From Garcia nutans (lineage: Eukaryota > Streptophyta > Magnoliopsida > Malpighiales > Euphorbiaceae), in the NCBI GenBank assembly GCA_947685225.1, contig CANTUV010000056.1:1190501-1254500 (forward strand): 64,000 bases of DNA, given 5' to 3'. Made by a program: the position numbers and the translations under genes. Below, piece by piece: positions 1-11,720 of the stretch. How positions within the stretch are numbered: position 1 is the first letter of the stretch; each line of letters opens with the position of its first letter. The notes beneath the pieces are model-generated. The model was not told where the DNA came from. It did not search any database and saw only the letters and a program-made list of their open reading frames with translations.

Positions 1-3000
1 ATAGAGAAAAGGAAAGGTAAAAAGAAATGGACAACAAACAAGGACAAGAGGAAGACAAGAGAAAGATATAGGGTTGGATTTGAAAACCAGAGGGCTGGGA
101 CTTCACTGAGGAAGAGATGAGATGTATAACAATTAAATATATATATCTATATACATGTGAGTTATAATATCATGTTGACTTCTACATAATACAATATTAG
201 TTTTTATGTGATGCCATATAAATTATTGGCTAAATATAAAAATAAAAATTAAATGTGAGATTTTAATATGAAAAATTTATAATTTAAAGGACATCACCCT
301 TGTAAATTGAATACACAATGACATACACATTAATGCATTTGTAAAAGACTATAAATATAATTTACACTACTCTTTTTTCCCCTTTTCTTTTATCAAACAC
401 TAAATTTTATTGTTAAAAAAAACATATTTGAGCCTAATTCAACTCAAAAAACTAGCTCGTGAGATGAGAGTTGTCCAAATCATTACAAAGAGCATATTTT
501 TATTATATTTAATTGATGTGGAATACTTAATACACTCTCCTTCACGTTCAGAGCCGAGCATATATGAAAATTTGGAGCGTGAAATTTGCAGAACTGAATA
601 TCTATGAGTTGTCCAATATTAAAAGATTAGATCGGTGGTTCTGATACTATATTGATAAAATAAACTTAGGTTGTCCAAGCCATTATAAAGAATATATCTT
701 TATTATATTTAATCAATGTGCTCACATAATAATGGGAAATATTATATTTAACCATAAATTCAATTATTAATTTCTAGCAAAGTGAATAGCAAGAAGTAGA
801 TGCATGGCTATTATTATAGCTAATTATGGAGATAAAGAGACAATAATGCTAATTAGTTGCCATTTCATCAACTTTAAATACCATTTACATGACACCACCA
901 AATAAAAAAATTATCTTAGGAAACTTCTACCTAGATTAAAGTAATTAAGTAGATTAACTATGACATAACAATTAATTAACTATGACTACCATACAAAATT
1001 TTGGACCCTAAAATAAAGATTGAGACAGGAATAGGCTAAAATAATATGAAAAAAAAAATAGTTTAAAATGATGTTATGGTCATACTTTTCTTTGAAAAAT
1101 TTTCTTTGAAAATATATTTTATAATAGTAAAAAAAAATCTAATCAATTTTAATTGGCTTAAAATTAAAATTTAATTAAATTGAGTTGGGGTGAAGATAAG
1201 ATTATTGTTGGTCATGGCTTATTGTGAGGGCCCTAAATGACTCTATGATGTGAGAATTTGAAGTGCACTTTATTGTCATCCCACATGCTAAGTAAGTGAC
1301 CCAAGTGATTATGATATAACGTAATCTAATGCCCATGACAAATAATTAAAATCAGAACCCAATGACAAATAATCAAATGTTTGATTTATTATTTGTCATC
1401 CTTTGCTTGGAAAATGATTGACTAATATGACTAAAATTATAATATATAGGATGTGTGGGCTTTCTATAATTTAACAAACTTGAAATTGATTGCATATGCA
1501 ATAAGTTCAAGAGCTTAATAGTTGAATTAAAGTTGACATCTGCTAGAGCAGGAAAAGCAATTAAAATCATTTACTTATTGAGAAAGATTTCAAATTCTAT
1601 AAATATTAAAAAAAAAACAAAAAGAAACTATTTTTACTAAATTTTTCAAAAATTTTAATTTTTTTATGAAAGATATTTTAACCATTTTATAAAAATATTT
1701 AATAAATTTATACAAATTATGATATGTATAATACAATCATAATAAATTTTGTATAAGTAATACAAAACTATTAAATTTATAAATTAGTCAAAAATTCTAA
1801 TAAATTAGATAATATTTGTTTATAGTGGTAAATTTATAATATTGTGAAATTTTTACTGAGAATTTAAATACCCAAAGAGCAACTTGAAAGAAAAAAAAAA
1901 GAAAAATGATACCCTCTATCATATTTTTCAAAATTTTCACTTTTTATTAAAAATATTTTAGTCATTTTATTATAACTATATAAATTTTATAAACACGTGA
2001 TAAATTCATGATAAATTCATTGTAAATTAATAAATCTGTTATTTTAATAAATACTTTATAAATTTTAATATTTTAATAAATAATTTAAAAATATAATAAA
2101 TTTAGAATTATTTTTAACTTTTTTTTTTTTTGTATCTTTATGAAAAGTGAAAGAAAAAAAGTGGGTGATTTTGTAACTATACAAGTCCACAACTTTAAAT
2201 GGACTTCTCACTTCTTTAATGGTCCAAAAAATGTAGAAATGTGTTGAACGCTTGAACTTGGTGGGCTAAATAACTATACTCAACAAGGAAAACCCCTCTT
2301 ATAATAAGATCATAGAAGTGTCTTTCTTTAATATTGTCTTGTGATTTGTTGCCTTAACAATTCGATTCTTCTTTTAGAGTTGAGTTCACTACTTCACCTT
2401 AGTCACATTCATAATTAGAATTGGCCATAGATCGAGTTTAAACTTAAAAATATTAAATTTTCTAAAAATTAAATTGAAATTTGACTCATAATCTGCTTGT
2501 GAAATGAAGGATGACTTTAACCATTTTTTATATACAATTGCATTACAATTCAATATTTTTCTAAAGATCATTTCATCAATCATTAGTTTGCTGATATTAA
2601 GATTTTGTTTTATATAGTCTTTGAAATAAAATAGATTAGATAAATAGTTTAGATTATGATCCTTTCTTGTTGTGATGTCTTCATGATTTGATGGCATTAA
2701 ATTTAGCTCTTAATCACACACATTGATACAAGTTCATTACCTTGCTAATTTGTCTCCCGCATGCTTAGGTAAAACTTGTTTTTATATATTTTTTTAATTA
2801 TTTATATAATTATTTATTTGAATTATTCATATGATTTAATAGAACTAATTGATTGTACGTGTATTAATATTATTTATATTAGTATTTAAAAAATTATGTG
2901 CATTAGATATAAATTTCAACAAGCCTATCAAATATCCGTTCAACTTTTTCTTTTTTTTTTCAGAAAAAGAAAAAGAAAAAATATGGAAAAATAAGAAAAA

Positions 3001-3714
3001 GAAAAAATATGGAAAAACAAGAAAAAAAAAAGGTTTAGTAACGGCTAGTTGGAAATTTAAAATGCTTGAAACTTATTTAGCCCAATGGGCTTTTTCTAGT
3101 TCTTTATGATTATTGGATTTTATTTAAAAAAGTATATTTATTATTTATTTAAAATTTTTAAAACTCAGAAGGTTCCCACAGCCGCACACGTTTTGGGTCC
3201 AGCGTAGATAAGGACGTGCCCGCAACATAAGCCATAGTTGGTGCTCCTTACAAGAACGAGCTATGTTCCCATACTATTTTTCTATATTAAATTCACTACA
3301 AATGGGACCCATCCAGCCTTTTGCTAGATGTATGCTGACACGGCATTAGATTATTGTTATTTTGTTTGAATTTACAGTAGTCTCTACCGTATAGTAATAT
3401 AACTCAAAAAGCGACCCACCCAAAATGCGTCACCTTGTGAATTCAAAATAGAAAAAGTGGAGAAAAGCTTCTATTTATTACAACGGGCTCTTATTATTAT
3501 TATTATTATTTGAATTATTTATTCTAATTTTTTGTTTTAAATTTAAATTTCAAAAAGCAAATAAAGAAAAAACTATCGAAACGAAAGAATATGTTTTCAA
3601 AGAACAGCTTCTACTAAGCTGTATCTATCCTATAATTCGTTACGCGTTTCCCATTTTCGCATCCTTTCTTTGTACAAAACCCACTTCAAAGTTCGCATCT
3701 TTTTCACAAAATTC
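1..3714. other. AT-rich intergenic region upstream of the COBRA-like gene
   Basis: No gene is supported. The sequence is A/T-rich with many homopolymer runs, and the short open frames here have no family resemblance. A retroelement-like remnant lies at about 445-735 (listed separately). The last 550 bases (3,180-3,714) are less AT-rich and probably hold the promoter and leader of the gene starting at 3,715. A (TTA)n microsatellite lies near 3,490-3,510. Confidence 0.6.
445..735 (-). mobile_element. degenerate small LTR-retroelement (TRIM-like) remnant
   Basis: Two diverged direct copies of a stretch reading GTTGTCCAA(A/G)CCATTA-like, followed by a TTTATTATATTTAAT core, lie at about 469-524 and 669-725. 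Just before the second copy is TTCTGATACTATATTGA, which resembles the reverse complement of an initiator-Met tRNA primer-binding site (GCTCTGATACCA). After the first copy is CACTCTCCTTCACG, like a reversed polypurine tract. The order LTR, polypurine tract, short interior, PBS, LTR on the minus strand matches a tiny non-autonomous LTR element. It is old, and its ends cannot be fixed. Confidence 0.4.
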
Positions 3715-6258
3715 ATGGCTTTCAACTTCAATTTGCTCTCTTTGATCCTTGTTAGTGTTGCATACTTTGCGATCTCTCAAACTCCTGCAACTGAAGCACC
3801 GGCTTCGGCTGCTAGTTCTTGTAATGGGATATTCTTATCGTATCATTATGAAGGCGGAACCCAGATTAAGCCCACTGTTCCCTCCAACCAGCCTTATAGA
3901 TTCGAATCGACGCTGAATATACAAAATAATGGGGTTGATGAGCTCAAATCTTGGAAGGTTTCTGTGGGTTTTCAAAATGATGAGCTTTTAGTTTCTGCAT
4001 CTAATGCGATTCTTGCTGATGGGAGTAGCTTGCCTGCCAAAGTTGGGAATGGTACTGTTTTTGCTGGGTTCCCTATGACTGATCTCAAGACGCCAATTGA
4101 GACTGCAGGTGATTCGACTCAGACGTCTGTTCAGATTAAGCTTTTGGGGACACAGTTTGGTGTGCCGTTGAAGTCTGTGCCTTGGCCGTCGAATATCACT
4201 CTGGCGAATGATGGGTTTGTTTGTCCCGGGACTACCAAGGAAGGTATATTTTTTTAGCTTGTTTTGTGTTAAAGTTTCTTCTTTTTTTTTTTTTTTAATT
4301 TTTCCTGGGTTTTTTGTGATTTGGACATTTGAGTCTTTGAAGTTTGATTTTGTCATTCTTGCTGTCTTGTTGTGTTTGATCGGAAATGGGAGATTTTTAA
4401 TGTACAAGGTTGTGTCTCTGTTTGTTAAAGAAATCAATTAGTCATCACCAAAAGTTTTAGATTTCAAGTGAAACTATACACCGTGATATGTTTCGACTAT
4501 ATTGTCAGGATGGTTGTCTAGGAAGCTATAGATCACATGTTGTCTCAATTTGATCTATGAGGGCTTCCAACATCTCTAGCTATGATTAACTGTCTCATTA
4601 ACAGTGTTTCTGATCTCCAATTCTGGAGGAGAATGTCTTGCATCTCCTTGAGTTGTGATATTTGAGAAAATGAAATTGAATTTGGGGAAAGAAGTTTTTG
4701 TTCCATGGACTTGTTGAAATTAACCCTCTTGATCAGTTCAGATCTTTCAATTATCATATACTTCTACAACTTTAGGGCAGTTCTGTTTTTGAAGTGTTAT
4801 GTGTTTCTACACCGATTGAAGGGCTTCTTTGTGTTTTTAACAGGTAGTGTAATGTATGTTTGTTGCACAAAAGATGAGAAATTCAAATCAAACATCACTA
4901 TAGAGGAGGAGTTCTTGCTTCGTCGGAGTGGGGATCTTACAATTATGTACGATGTGATCAGAACATACGACTCTAGTTACTGGGCAGAGGTTACTATTGC
5001 GAATCACAATCCTCTCGGTCGCCTTGATAACTGGAAATTGAGCTGGGACTGGATGAGGGATGAATTTATATACACCATGAAAGGGGCTTATCCCTATGTT
5101 GTTGATTCATCTGACTGCATATTTGGCCGACAAGGTACATACTACAGGGAACTGGACTTTGCCAATGTATTAAATTGTGAAAGAAGGCCAACAATCATTG
5201 ACCTGCCTCCAACAAAATTTAATGACACAAACCTTGGGCTGAAACCATATTGTTGTCGAAATGGTACAATCTTGCCACAATCAATGGACCCAAGCAAGTC
5301 AACTTCAGTTTTCCAGATGCAAGTTTTTAAAATGCCTCCAGATCTCAATAGGTCCGAGCTCTCACCACCACAGAACTGGAAGATCAATGGCACACTTAAT
5401 CCTGATTATCAATGTGGTCCTCCAGTTAGAGTAAGTCCAAGCCAATTTCCGGACCCAAGTGGTTTACCGTCAAATTCTACTGCAGTTGCTAGCTGGCAGG
5501 TAGTTTGCAATATAACTCAACCCAAGGGAGTGAACCCCAGATGCTGTGTATCATTTTCTGCTTACTACAATGATTCAGTTGTCCCATGCAATACCTGTGC
5601 TTGTGGATGCCCTAAAAACACTGCTAAGACTTGTAGTGCAACTGCTCCAGCTGTTCTTCTTCCACCAGAAGCACTGCTAATACCTTCTGAAAATAGAACT
5701 GCTTTGGCAAGAGCTTGGGCTGGCCTTAAACGTCGAGCGGTGCCAAACCCCATGCCCTGCAGAGATAATTGTGGGGTTAGTATCAACTGGCATGTTTATA
5801 CAGACTATACACGAGGATGGAGTGCAAGGATCACGATCTTCAACTGGGATGAAATTGCATTTTCTGATTGGTTTGCTGCAGTACAACTGGACAAAGCAGC
5901 TGCTGGGTTTGAAGCAATGTACTCATTCAATGGAAGCACATTGGCAGGGGTCAACGATACCATCATCATTCAAGGGCTTCCAGGGTTAAACTATCTTGTG
6001 GCTGAAACTGATGCAGCTGACCCACAGAAGAATCCTAGGGTGCCTGGAAAACAACAGTCTGTGATTTCATTTACTAAGAAAGGTTTGCCTGAAATGGATG
6101 TGGCTAATGGAGATGGATTTCCAACTAAAGTATTCTTCAATGGTGAGGAGTGCTCGCTGCCTAAATTTTTCCCAACAAGCAACAGCAATAGAAAGGGGTC
6201 ACCGATATTTTTATCCGTCCTCCTAGCATCTATATTCTTCATGCTGATGAAACAATAG
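3715..6258 (+). CDS. COBL7: COBRA-like protein, COBL7-type (GPI-anchored wall protein)
   Basis: Exons 3715-4243 and 4844-6258 give 647 aa, close to the roughly 660 aa usual for the long COBRA-like subgroup. Start chosen at ATG 3715, which opens a signal peptide (MAFNFNLLSLILVSVAYF, cleavage near residue 20-30). Residues about 36-170 are the extra N-terminal domain of this subgroup and residues about 195-440 the COBRA domain. The cysteine-rich CCVS motif is at residue 410, followed by CNTCACGC. The C-terminus (about 627-647) is hydrophobic after a small polar NSNRKGS stretch, as expected for GPI attachment. The intron has GT/AG ends and is phase 1. Family knowledge: these proteins sit on the outer plasma membrane and wall and guide oriented cellulose deposition. 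Exact orthology within the COBL7-11 group is not certain. Confidence 0.93.
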
Positions 6259-6670
6259 CTGCAAGAGAAGAACCTGCTTGGTCTTACCATGTCTTCAAAT
6301 TCTTTTCATTCTTTCAGGGCTTTTGATTTTACATGCTCATCCAGGAGGTTTCACAACCAGAAATGCACAATTAGTGTATATGAGATTTTGTGAATTTGAT
6401 CCTTGCCACAGCAGGTGTGCTGTTGTGATCTCCACATTCTGAATGGAAGATTTATATACAGTGTGATAGCATTTTTCAAAATGAATGTACAATTTGACAT
6501 TATTTGTAGCATTGCTGAACAGTAATGGCAATCAGTTAGTTTAGTTCCTTGTGGTATATTTCATCATTGTTCTCACTTATGTTCATTATTGAGTATAATT
6601 GCATATTTTGTTCCTGGTATGCTGGTATCTTCCATTTAAATTGAGGGGTTCATGTTTGTGTGTGGTGTGT

Positions 6671-6701
<31 letters not shown>

Positions 6702-7520
6702 ATTCTGCTCTGCGCAACTTCATCTCCCGGGGGCAGATATTAAAGGCTACCAAGATAAACGAATATCAACAATGTAGCAGCATATAGTTATCCTGCAACA
6801 TAGATCTGGCTAGTGATTAATAACAAATATCATTTTACATCTCCATCTAATGATGAAAGAAATGTTTCATTACAAAAAATGCATGTGGAGAAAGGGCAAG
6901 GGAAAAATTTGATAACCTCTTCGAAATTAAGTACAAGAAAACATCCAAAAAAAATAAAATAAAATAACCTAGACTTGTGTCTAGAGCTATCAAGTGGATT
7001 AAATATACATCAAGGTTGATTCCTTCCTTCAATAATAATAAGAAAATATAAATTAAAAACAATAAGAGAAGAAAAAAAAACTTGATTTGTTAGAGTTATA
7101 AAGGATCCTAAAATTCTGCAAATGTTCTAAGAAGTTGTCTCCACAACTCTGAATCAATGGACACCTCCACAAGCACCCTAAAATTAGTTGCTTCTCTCTC
7201 ACTAGATTTTCCAACCAAATGCAGCCAAAATTTTGCATGTATGCCTTGGCATTTCATGCAGTGGTATCTTACATGATCTCCAAACACCTTCCAACATAAT
7301 ATGCCTTGGCATTTCAGATTTGTCTGATATTCGCTCGAATTAAACCAGCTGAACATCTTGATATACACAAAGGAAATGCAGCTAACTGAAATCAAGCAAT
7401 CCTGTCTCCTCAACAAAACACTAACTTGAACAGCTTCCCCTCTGGTTCCAGAAGAGAATAATGAAATTCTTCAGTGACAGCAGCTATGTACATCCGAAGT
7501 TGCGCTAAGCAACACAAATG
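6259..7520. other. 3' regions between convergent COBRA-like and response-regulator genes
   Basis: About 1.26 kb between two stop codons on opposite strands, so it should hold both 3' untranslated regions. No coding sequence is supported. A dinucleotide repeat lies at 6671-6694. Confidence 0.6.
6671..6694. repeat. (AC)12 microsatellite
   Basis: Twelve uninterrupted AC units followed by a short AT run, about 410 bases downstream of the COBRA-like stop codon. Confidence 0.95.
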
Positions 7521-10500
7521 CTACACAGGAATATTATCCATTGGATATCCGTCGAAATCAAACTCGTTTTCAGCTGGTCCTACACCTCCCTGCTGCTACA
7601 AAATTGATGAAATTTTTCACAAAAATGACCAAGAGATGAAGAAAAATAAAAAATCGAATGCATAAGTGATAAAAGAGCAAGGAACCTACTTGTTTGAGAA
7701 GCGCACTCATAAGATCTTCCTGGCCAAACTGATCAGGGAAGAGGTTTGCATCTGGAACTGTTTCAGACTTAACCCTTACTGAATTATCAGCGAAAAATGT
7801 GCTGAGATGTTGTCCAACACTTTGCGTGTTCACATGATCAGTAGCATCTCCAGATGAAAAAACGGGTTTTCCCACAGAAGATGTATTTCTGTTCTTTCCA
7901 GTCCCTTGGCTAGAAGAAAATCCTTGATGAGATAGGACTGATGGCCCTACATCAAGGATGCTTTGCTGAGAAGCATTGAAGGTCATGCCCACATTCTGCA
8001 ATTCCCAGTCATTATGGGATTTATGCTGATTCAAATCACTAAAAATATCATAACTTGGCATGAATCCTACAGATCCTTTTATTTCCGAGTTAAACTCGTC
8101 TTGAAATGTCCCCTTAGATGGGAGGCTAGACATCCCAGGTGCATTTCCCAGAGGAAAGCTATTACCAGATAATTCTTCTGTGCTGTTCAAAGGGAAATTC
8201 AGCATTGGCGATGATTGAGAAATTGGACCATATCCAGTCCCTCTACCATTTTCAGCTAAACCATTTCTTGCTAAAACTCCGCTAGCAATTGCATTAGTTA
8301 TAACAGGCTGCCCTAGCGATGATGAGAGAGTAGGTACATGGCTGCCAGTGACTTCATTTACTATTTGCCCTCTGGACTGTGACACCTGCATCAGCAACAA
8401 ATTACCCTGACCACCCTGGTCACCATGCGCATTAAGTTGCATATTCGTGCTCCCAAGAGATTGTGCTGAATGTTGCAAATGTGCTAGCTGCTTTGGCTCC
8501 ATGTTTGTGGGGATTCCATGAAGTAAGTTCATCTGTTTACTACTGCTCAACTGTTGCTGCAGTGCCTCTCCAAATTTCAGTTTTGGATTTTCAAAACTAA
8601 AAAGATTCCTCTGATCAACGATGGGCATGGGCATTCTAGATTTTACTGCTGATCGACCAAGCCCGGCTGCTTGGAGTGTGGCAAGGCTTTGTGCTGGAAG
8701 CTGACCAGTAGCAGCAAGAGTTTCAAGATCAAGTCCATTGAGTGATGACAGTGGCCCATAAGTTGCTTCTTGAGGGCTGATAAAAGCATTGGTCAAATTG
8801 TTCTGGTGCTGTGAAACCCCACTCAACCTTCTAAGATACAATCGATATTTCTGCACCATAGAAAGAGATGACGTGTTAATAAATACACCTAATACCAAAC
8901 CTTTGCAGAGAAGTATTGCATAGGAACTTGACTTAGAATATTCAATTTATCAAGAAGGATGACATTTTATTTGAATTCTATACAATGCTTGGAATACTTT
9001 ATTTTAAGCATATCTGTCTCGTACCTGAAGGTGGCTAGCAACATTTTCCCTAGTGAGTCCAGGAACACTCATCAACTCTAGAATTTTCTTGGGAACAGCC
9101 TCTGCATCCACAGACCAATGTGAAAATATCGAGTCATATACTAGGAGGCGACTACAAAGTGAAAGATGTGTAGGTCAAACTAGTGAGAAATATTGTTCCT
9201 ATAAAAGGATGAAGCACAAAAATGTATTGCCAACGGCAATACAGAGGGCAATTCATGAAGGAGAAGTTACATAAATCCCGAAAATAAATTTGATGAAATC
9301 ATATTTTGTGTAAATCCTAATAAGTGAATAAGGAGAATAAGGAGAATCGTTCATTCTAATATATAAAGAATCCAACCTTTTTACTATATTTTCTAAGGAA
9401 GATATGTATTTTCTGTAGTACTGCTATTCTTCTTTAATAAGTAAAACCTACAATACTTCTGATGAAATCATATTTTGTGCAAAATATTGAGCTTCATGTT
9501 GATGCTATTTCTCATATTATTTTTTTTAAAGTTTTAATCTTGTTTTGAAATTTTCATATTTTCTCATTTTTCTGCGACCATTAAATCTTTCATGAATTGC
9601 ACACACATTTTGTGAACTTATTTTTTTATAATGAATAAATCGATAACATTTTTACAGAAATAAAGTGTTTTTTCCTATGAAATATTGAATTTAAACAGCT
9701 GTATTGATGCTAGTTTTATTAACGTTTTAGAACTTTGATTTTATTTAAAGAATATCAAATTTGCTCATTTTTACATGAAGTGCAATGATATTTTCGATGA
9801 ACTGCATTAGATTTTCTGTGAAGTGTGAATACTTTCTGTAAAGTTATCATCCGTAATGGATAAATTTATTACAATTTTAAGGGGATCTTTACTTTCATAT
9901 GAAATGTTGTACATGCGATTTTCTAAAATTACCCTTGGGTTCGATTTGAAAAGCATAAGATTGGATGAATCAAACTCCTTTTGTAATAAGCTCAATTTAT
10001 CTCCTCATTTCAAAAAATGTACAAAGGCATTTAAACCAATTCTCCTATCAATTAGTAAACAAAGAGTATCAAAAATATGCAGCAAACAAGCATTGCCAAA
10101 TTGAAAGATATAGGCAAGAGCAAAAAGGAGAATGGTAAAGATACATACTGTCAATGCCTAGTTGGTTAACTGCTGCAACAAACTGTTGGTGGAGTTCAAC
10201 TGACCAGACCACCCGTGGCTTCTTTAATGTGGATGTATCATCCCTTTCCTCTGCTTCCTCTTCCTCATCCTTTCTCTTCCTTGAGTTTCTCCAATTTCCT
10301 TCATTTGCTGAAGATGAGTAATCTGCATCCTCAGACTGCTTTGGCTGCCTATCTCCTTCTTCGATGCTTCCGGATTGCTCCTTCCATTCATTCCTTTTCT
10401 TTCGAACTACATGTTGCCATATGTTCTTCAGTGCCTCAATGCGAACCGGCTTAATAAGATAATCACAGGCACCATGGGTGACCCCCTTCATGACAACATT

Positions 10501-11461
10501 TTTCCCATCATCTGCTGACATCACTGTACAGTTCACAAATTATATATATTAGACAATATTTCAATCTAAGTTATTAAATTATCTGAAGGGATTGCAGCTA
10601 GATCCTTACTAATAACAGGCAGATCCATCTCTAGCCCAATGTGTTCAAGGAGTTTAAATCCGTCCATGTCTGGCATGTGAACATCACTTATGACAATATC
10701 ATACCCATTTTTGTTCTCTCTGAGTAAGCACAATGCGGTCTCTGCTCGATTGCATTTTGTAACTGAAAATTCCCATGAAAACTAAATCAATCAATCAAAT
10801 TACACAATAATTAGCCAGTTAATCTCTCATTGACACATACCCACAGGAAAATAAACTCCAATCCTTCAAACTCGGACAGACAGAGATCAAATTCAGACTA
10901 TTCTGGAGGAGCACACAAGGGATAGCTTTCAAATTTGCAAAAACAAAATCTGGACAAACAAGTCCATAAGCTTAATAGCATACTTGAATTTGGAGGAGAA
11001 GATAGTTGCAGCATAGAGCACTGCAGATGTGACACCAAACCCAAATCTAAATAAGCTTAATTTAAAAAATTATTCTTTCCTTCCTAAAACACATCTTCAT
11101 AGGCAAAATCATTAAACTAGCATAAGACATGGTTGCTGAAAGGTTATATAGATGGCAAGAAACATCCAAATAAAACCAAATCATTTCTTGGAATACAAAA
11201 ATGGCATTAAAGATAACAAGTTTAGACAAACTGTACCAAGGAGAGAGCAATAATTTAGAAAACAAACTCTTTATATTTATAATTACCTTCGTAAAGGCAG
11301 GTTCTAAGCATCTTCTCTAAGATCATGAGACATGTTGGATCATCATCAACAACCAAGACTCGCAGCCCTGCCGGAAACTGATCGGGAACAACATCCCCAG
11401 CTTTCCAAGCTACACTAGAGCTGGCCGTTGACATCGATCCCTTTCCGTTGCTCAGATTCAT
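7521..11461 (-). CDS. ARR2: type-B two-component response regulator (ARR1/ARR2 clade)
   Basis: Six exons on the minus strand: 11461-11287, 10762-10610, 10523-10149, 9101-9025, 8850-7690, 7595-7521, joining in frame to 671 aa (ARR2 is about 664). Receiver domain at residues about 33-150: acidic DDD at 39-41, phospho-acceptor Asp85 in the S-D-V-H-M-P motif, conserved Lys134 in D-Y-L-I-K-P. An acidic linker with RKRK (191-194) follows, then the GARP/Myb-like DNA-binding domain (about 210-268, KKPRVVWSVELHQQF to SHLQKYRLYLRRL). A long Gln/Ser/Asn-rich activation region ends in the conserved EDLMSALLKQ and FDFDGYPMDNIPV tail. Known role: nuclear transcription factor activated by phosphorelay downstream of cytokinin receptors. 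The clade is clear; naming it ARR2 rather than ARR1 is a best guess. The last intron ends in a tandem NAGNAG acceptor. Confidence 0.95.
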
Positions 11462-11663
11462 AGCTCTTTAAAAGAAAAACCTTTGATCCCAAACCCAAAA
11501 AAAATCAAAACAAACTAAAGAAAGCAACTACAAAATTTCACATATTTGAAGTTGAACTTAAGAACTTGGAATCAATTGAAAAAACAACACAAATTGTTAC
11601 CCAGTTCGAAATAGCAAGAAAAATCCAGATCAAAACGCAAAAAGAGAGGAGATTTTGGATTTA

Positions 11664-11720
11664 TTAGAGAAGAAAGTTTAAAAATATTATTATCTTGCGA
11701 TTGAAAGTTGAAGAAGCCAT
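11664..11720 (-). other. possible upstream ORF (18 aa) in the response-regulator leader
   Basis: On the minus strand an ATG in a strong context (GCCATGG) opens an 18-codon frame (MASSTFNRKIIIFLNFLL) ending in TAA, 203 bases upstream of the main start. A TATA-like TATATTAATAAT lies about 75 bases further upstream, so the ATG would fall in the leader if transcription starts near 11,760. Leader extent and any leader intron are not known, so this is tentative. Confidence 0.3.

Noticed and set aside
410..607. 65-codon frame near the left end
   Set aside because: It overlaps the retroelement-like remnant and shows no protein family features.
3670..3714. Upstream extension of the COBRA-like frame by 15 codons
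   Set aside because: It has no ATG (TTG at 3,670), and the ATG at 3,715 begins a proper signal peptide.
3988..4437. 149-codon open frame on the minus strand over COBRA-like exon 1
   Set aside because: It is antisense to a well-supported exon, has no family resemblance, and its start lies in the intron.
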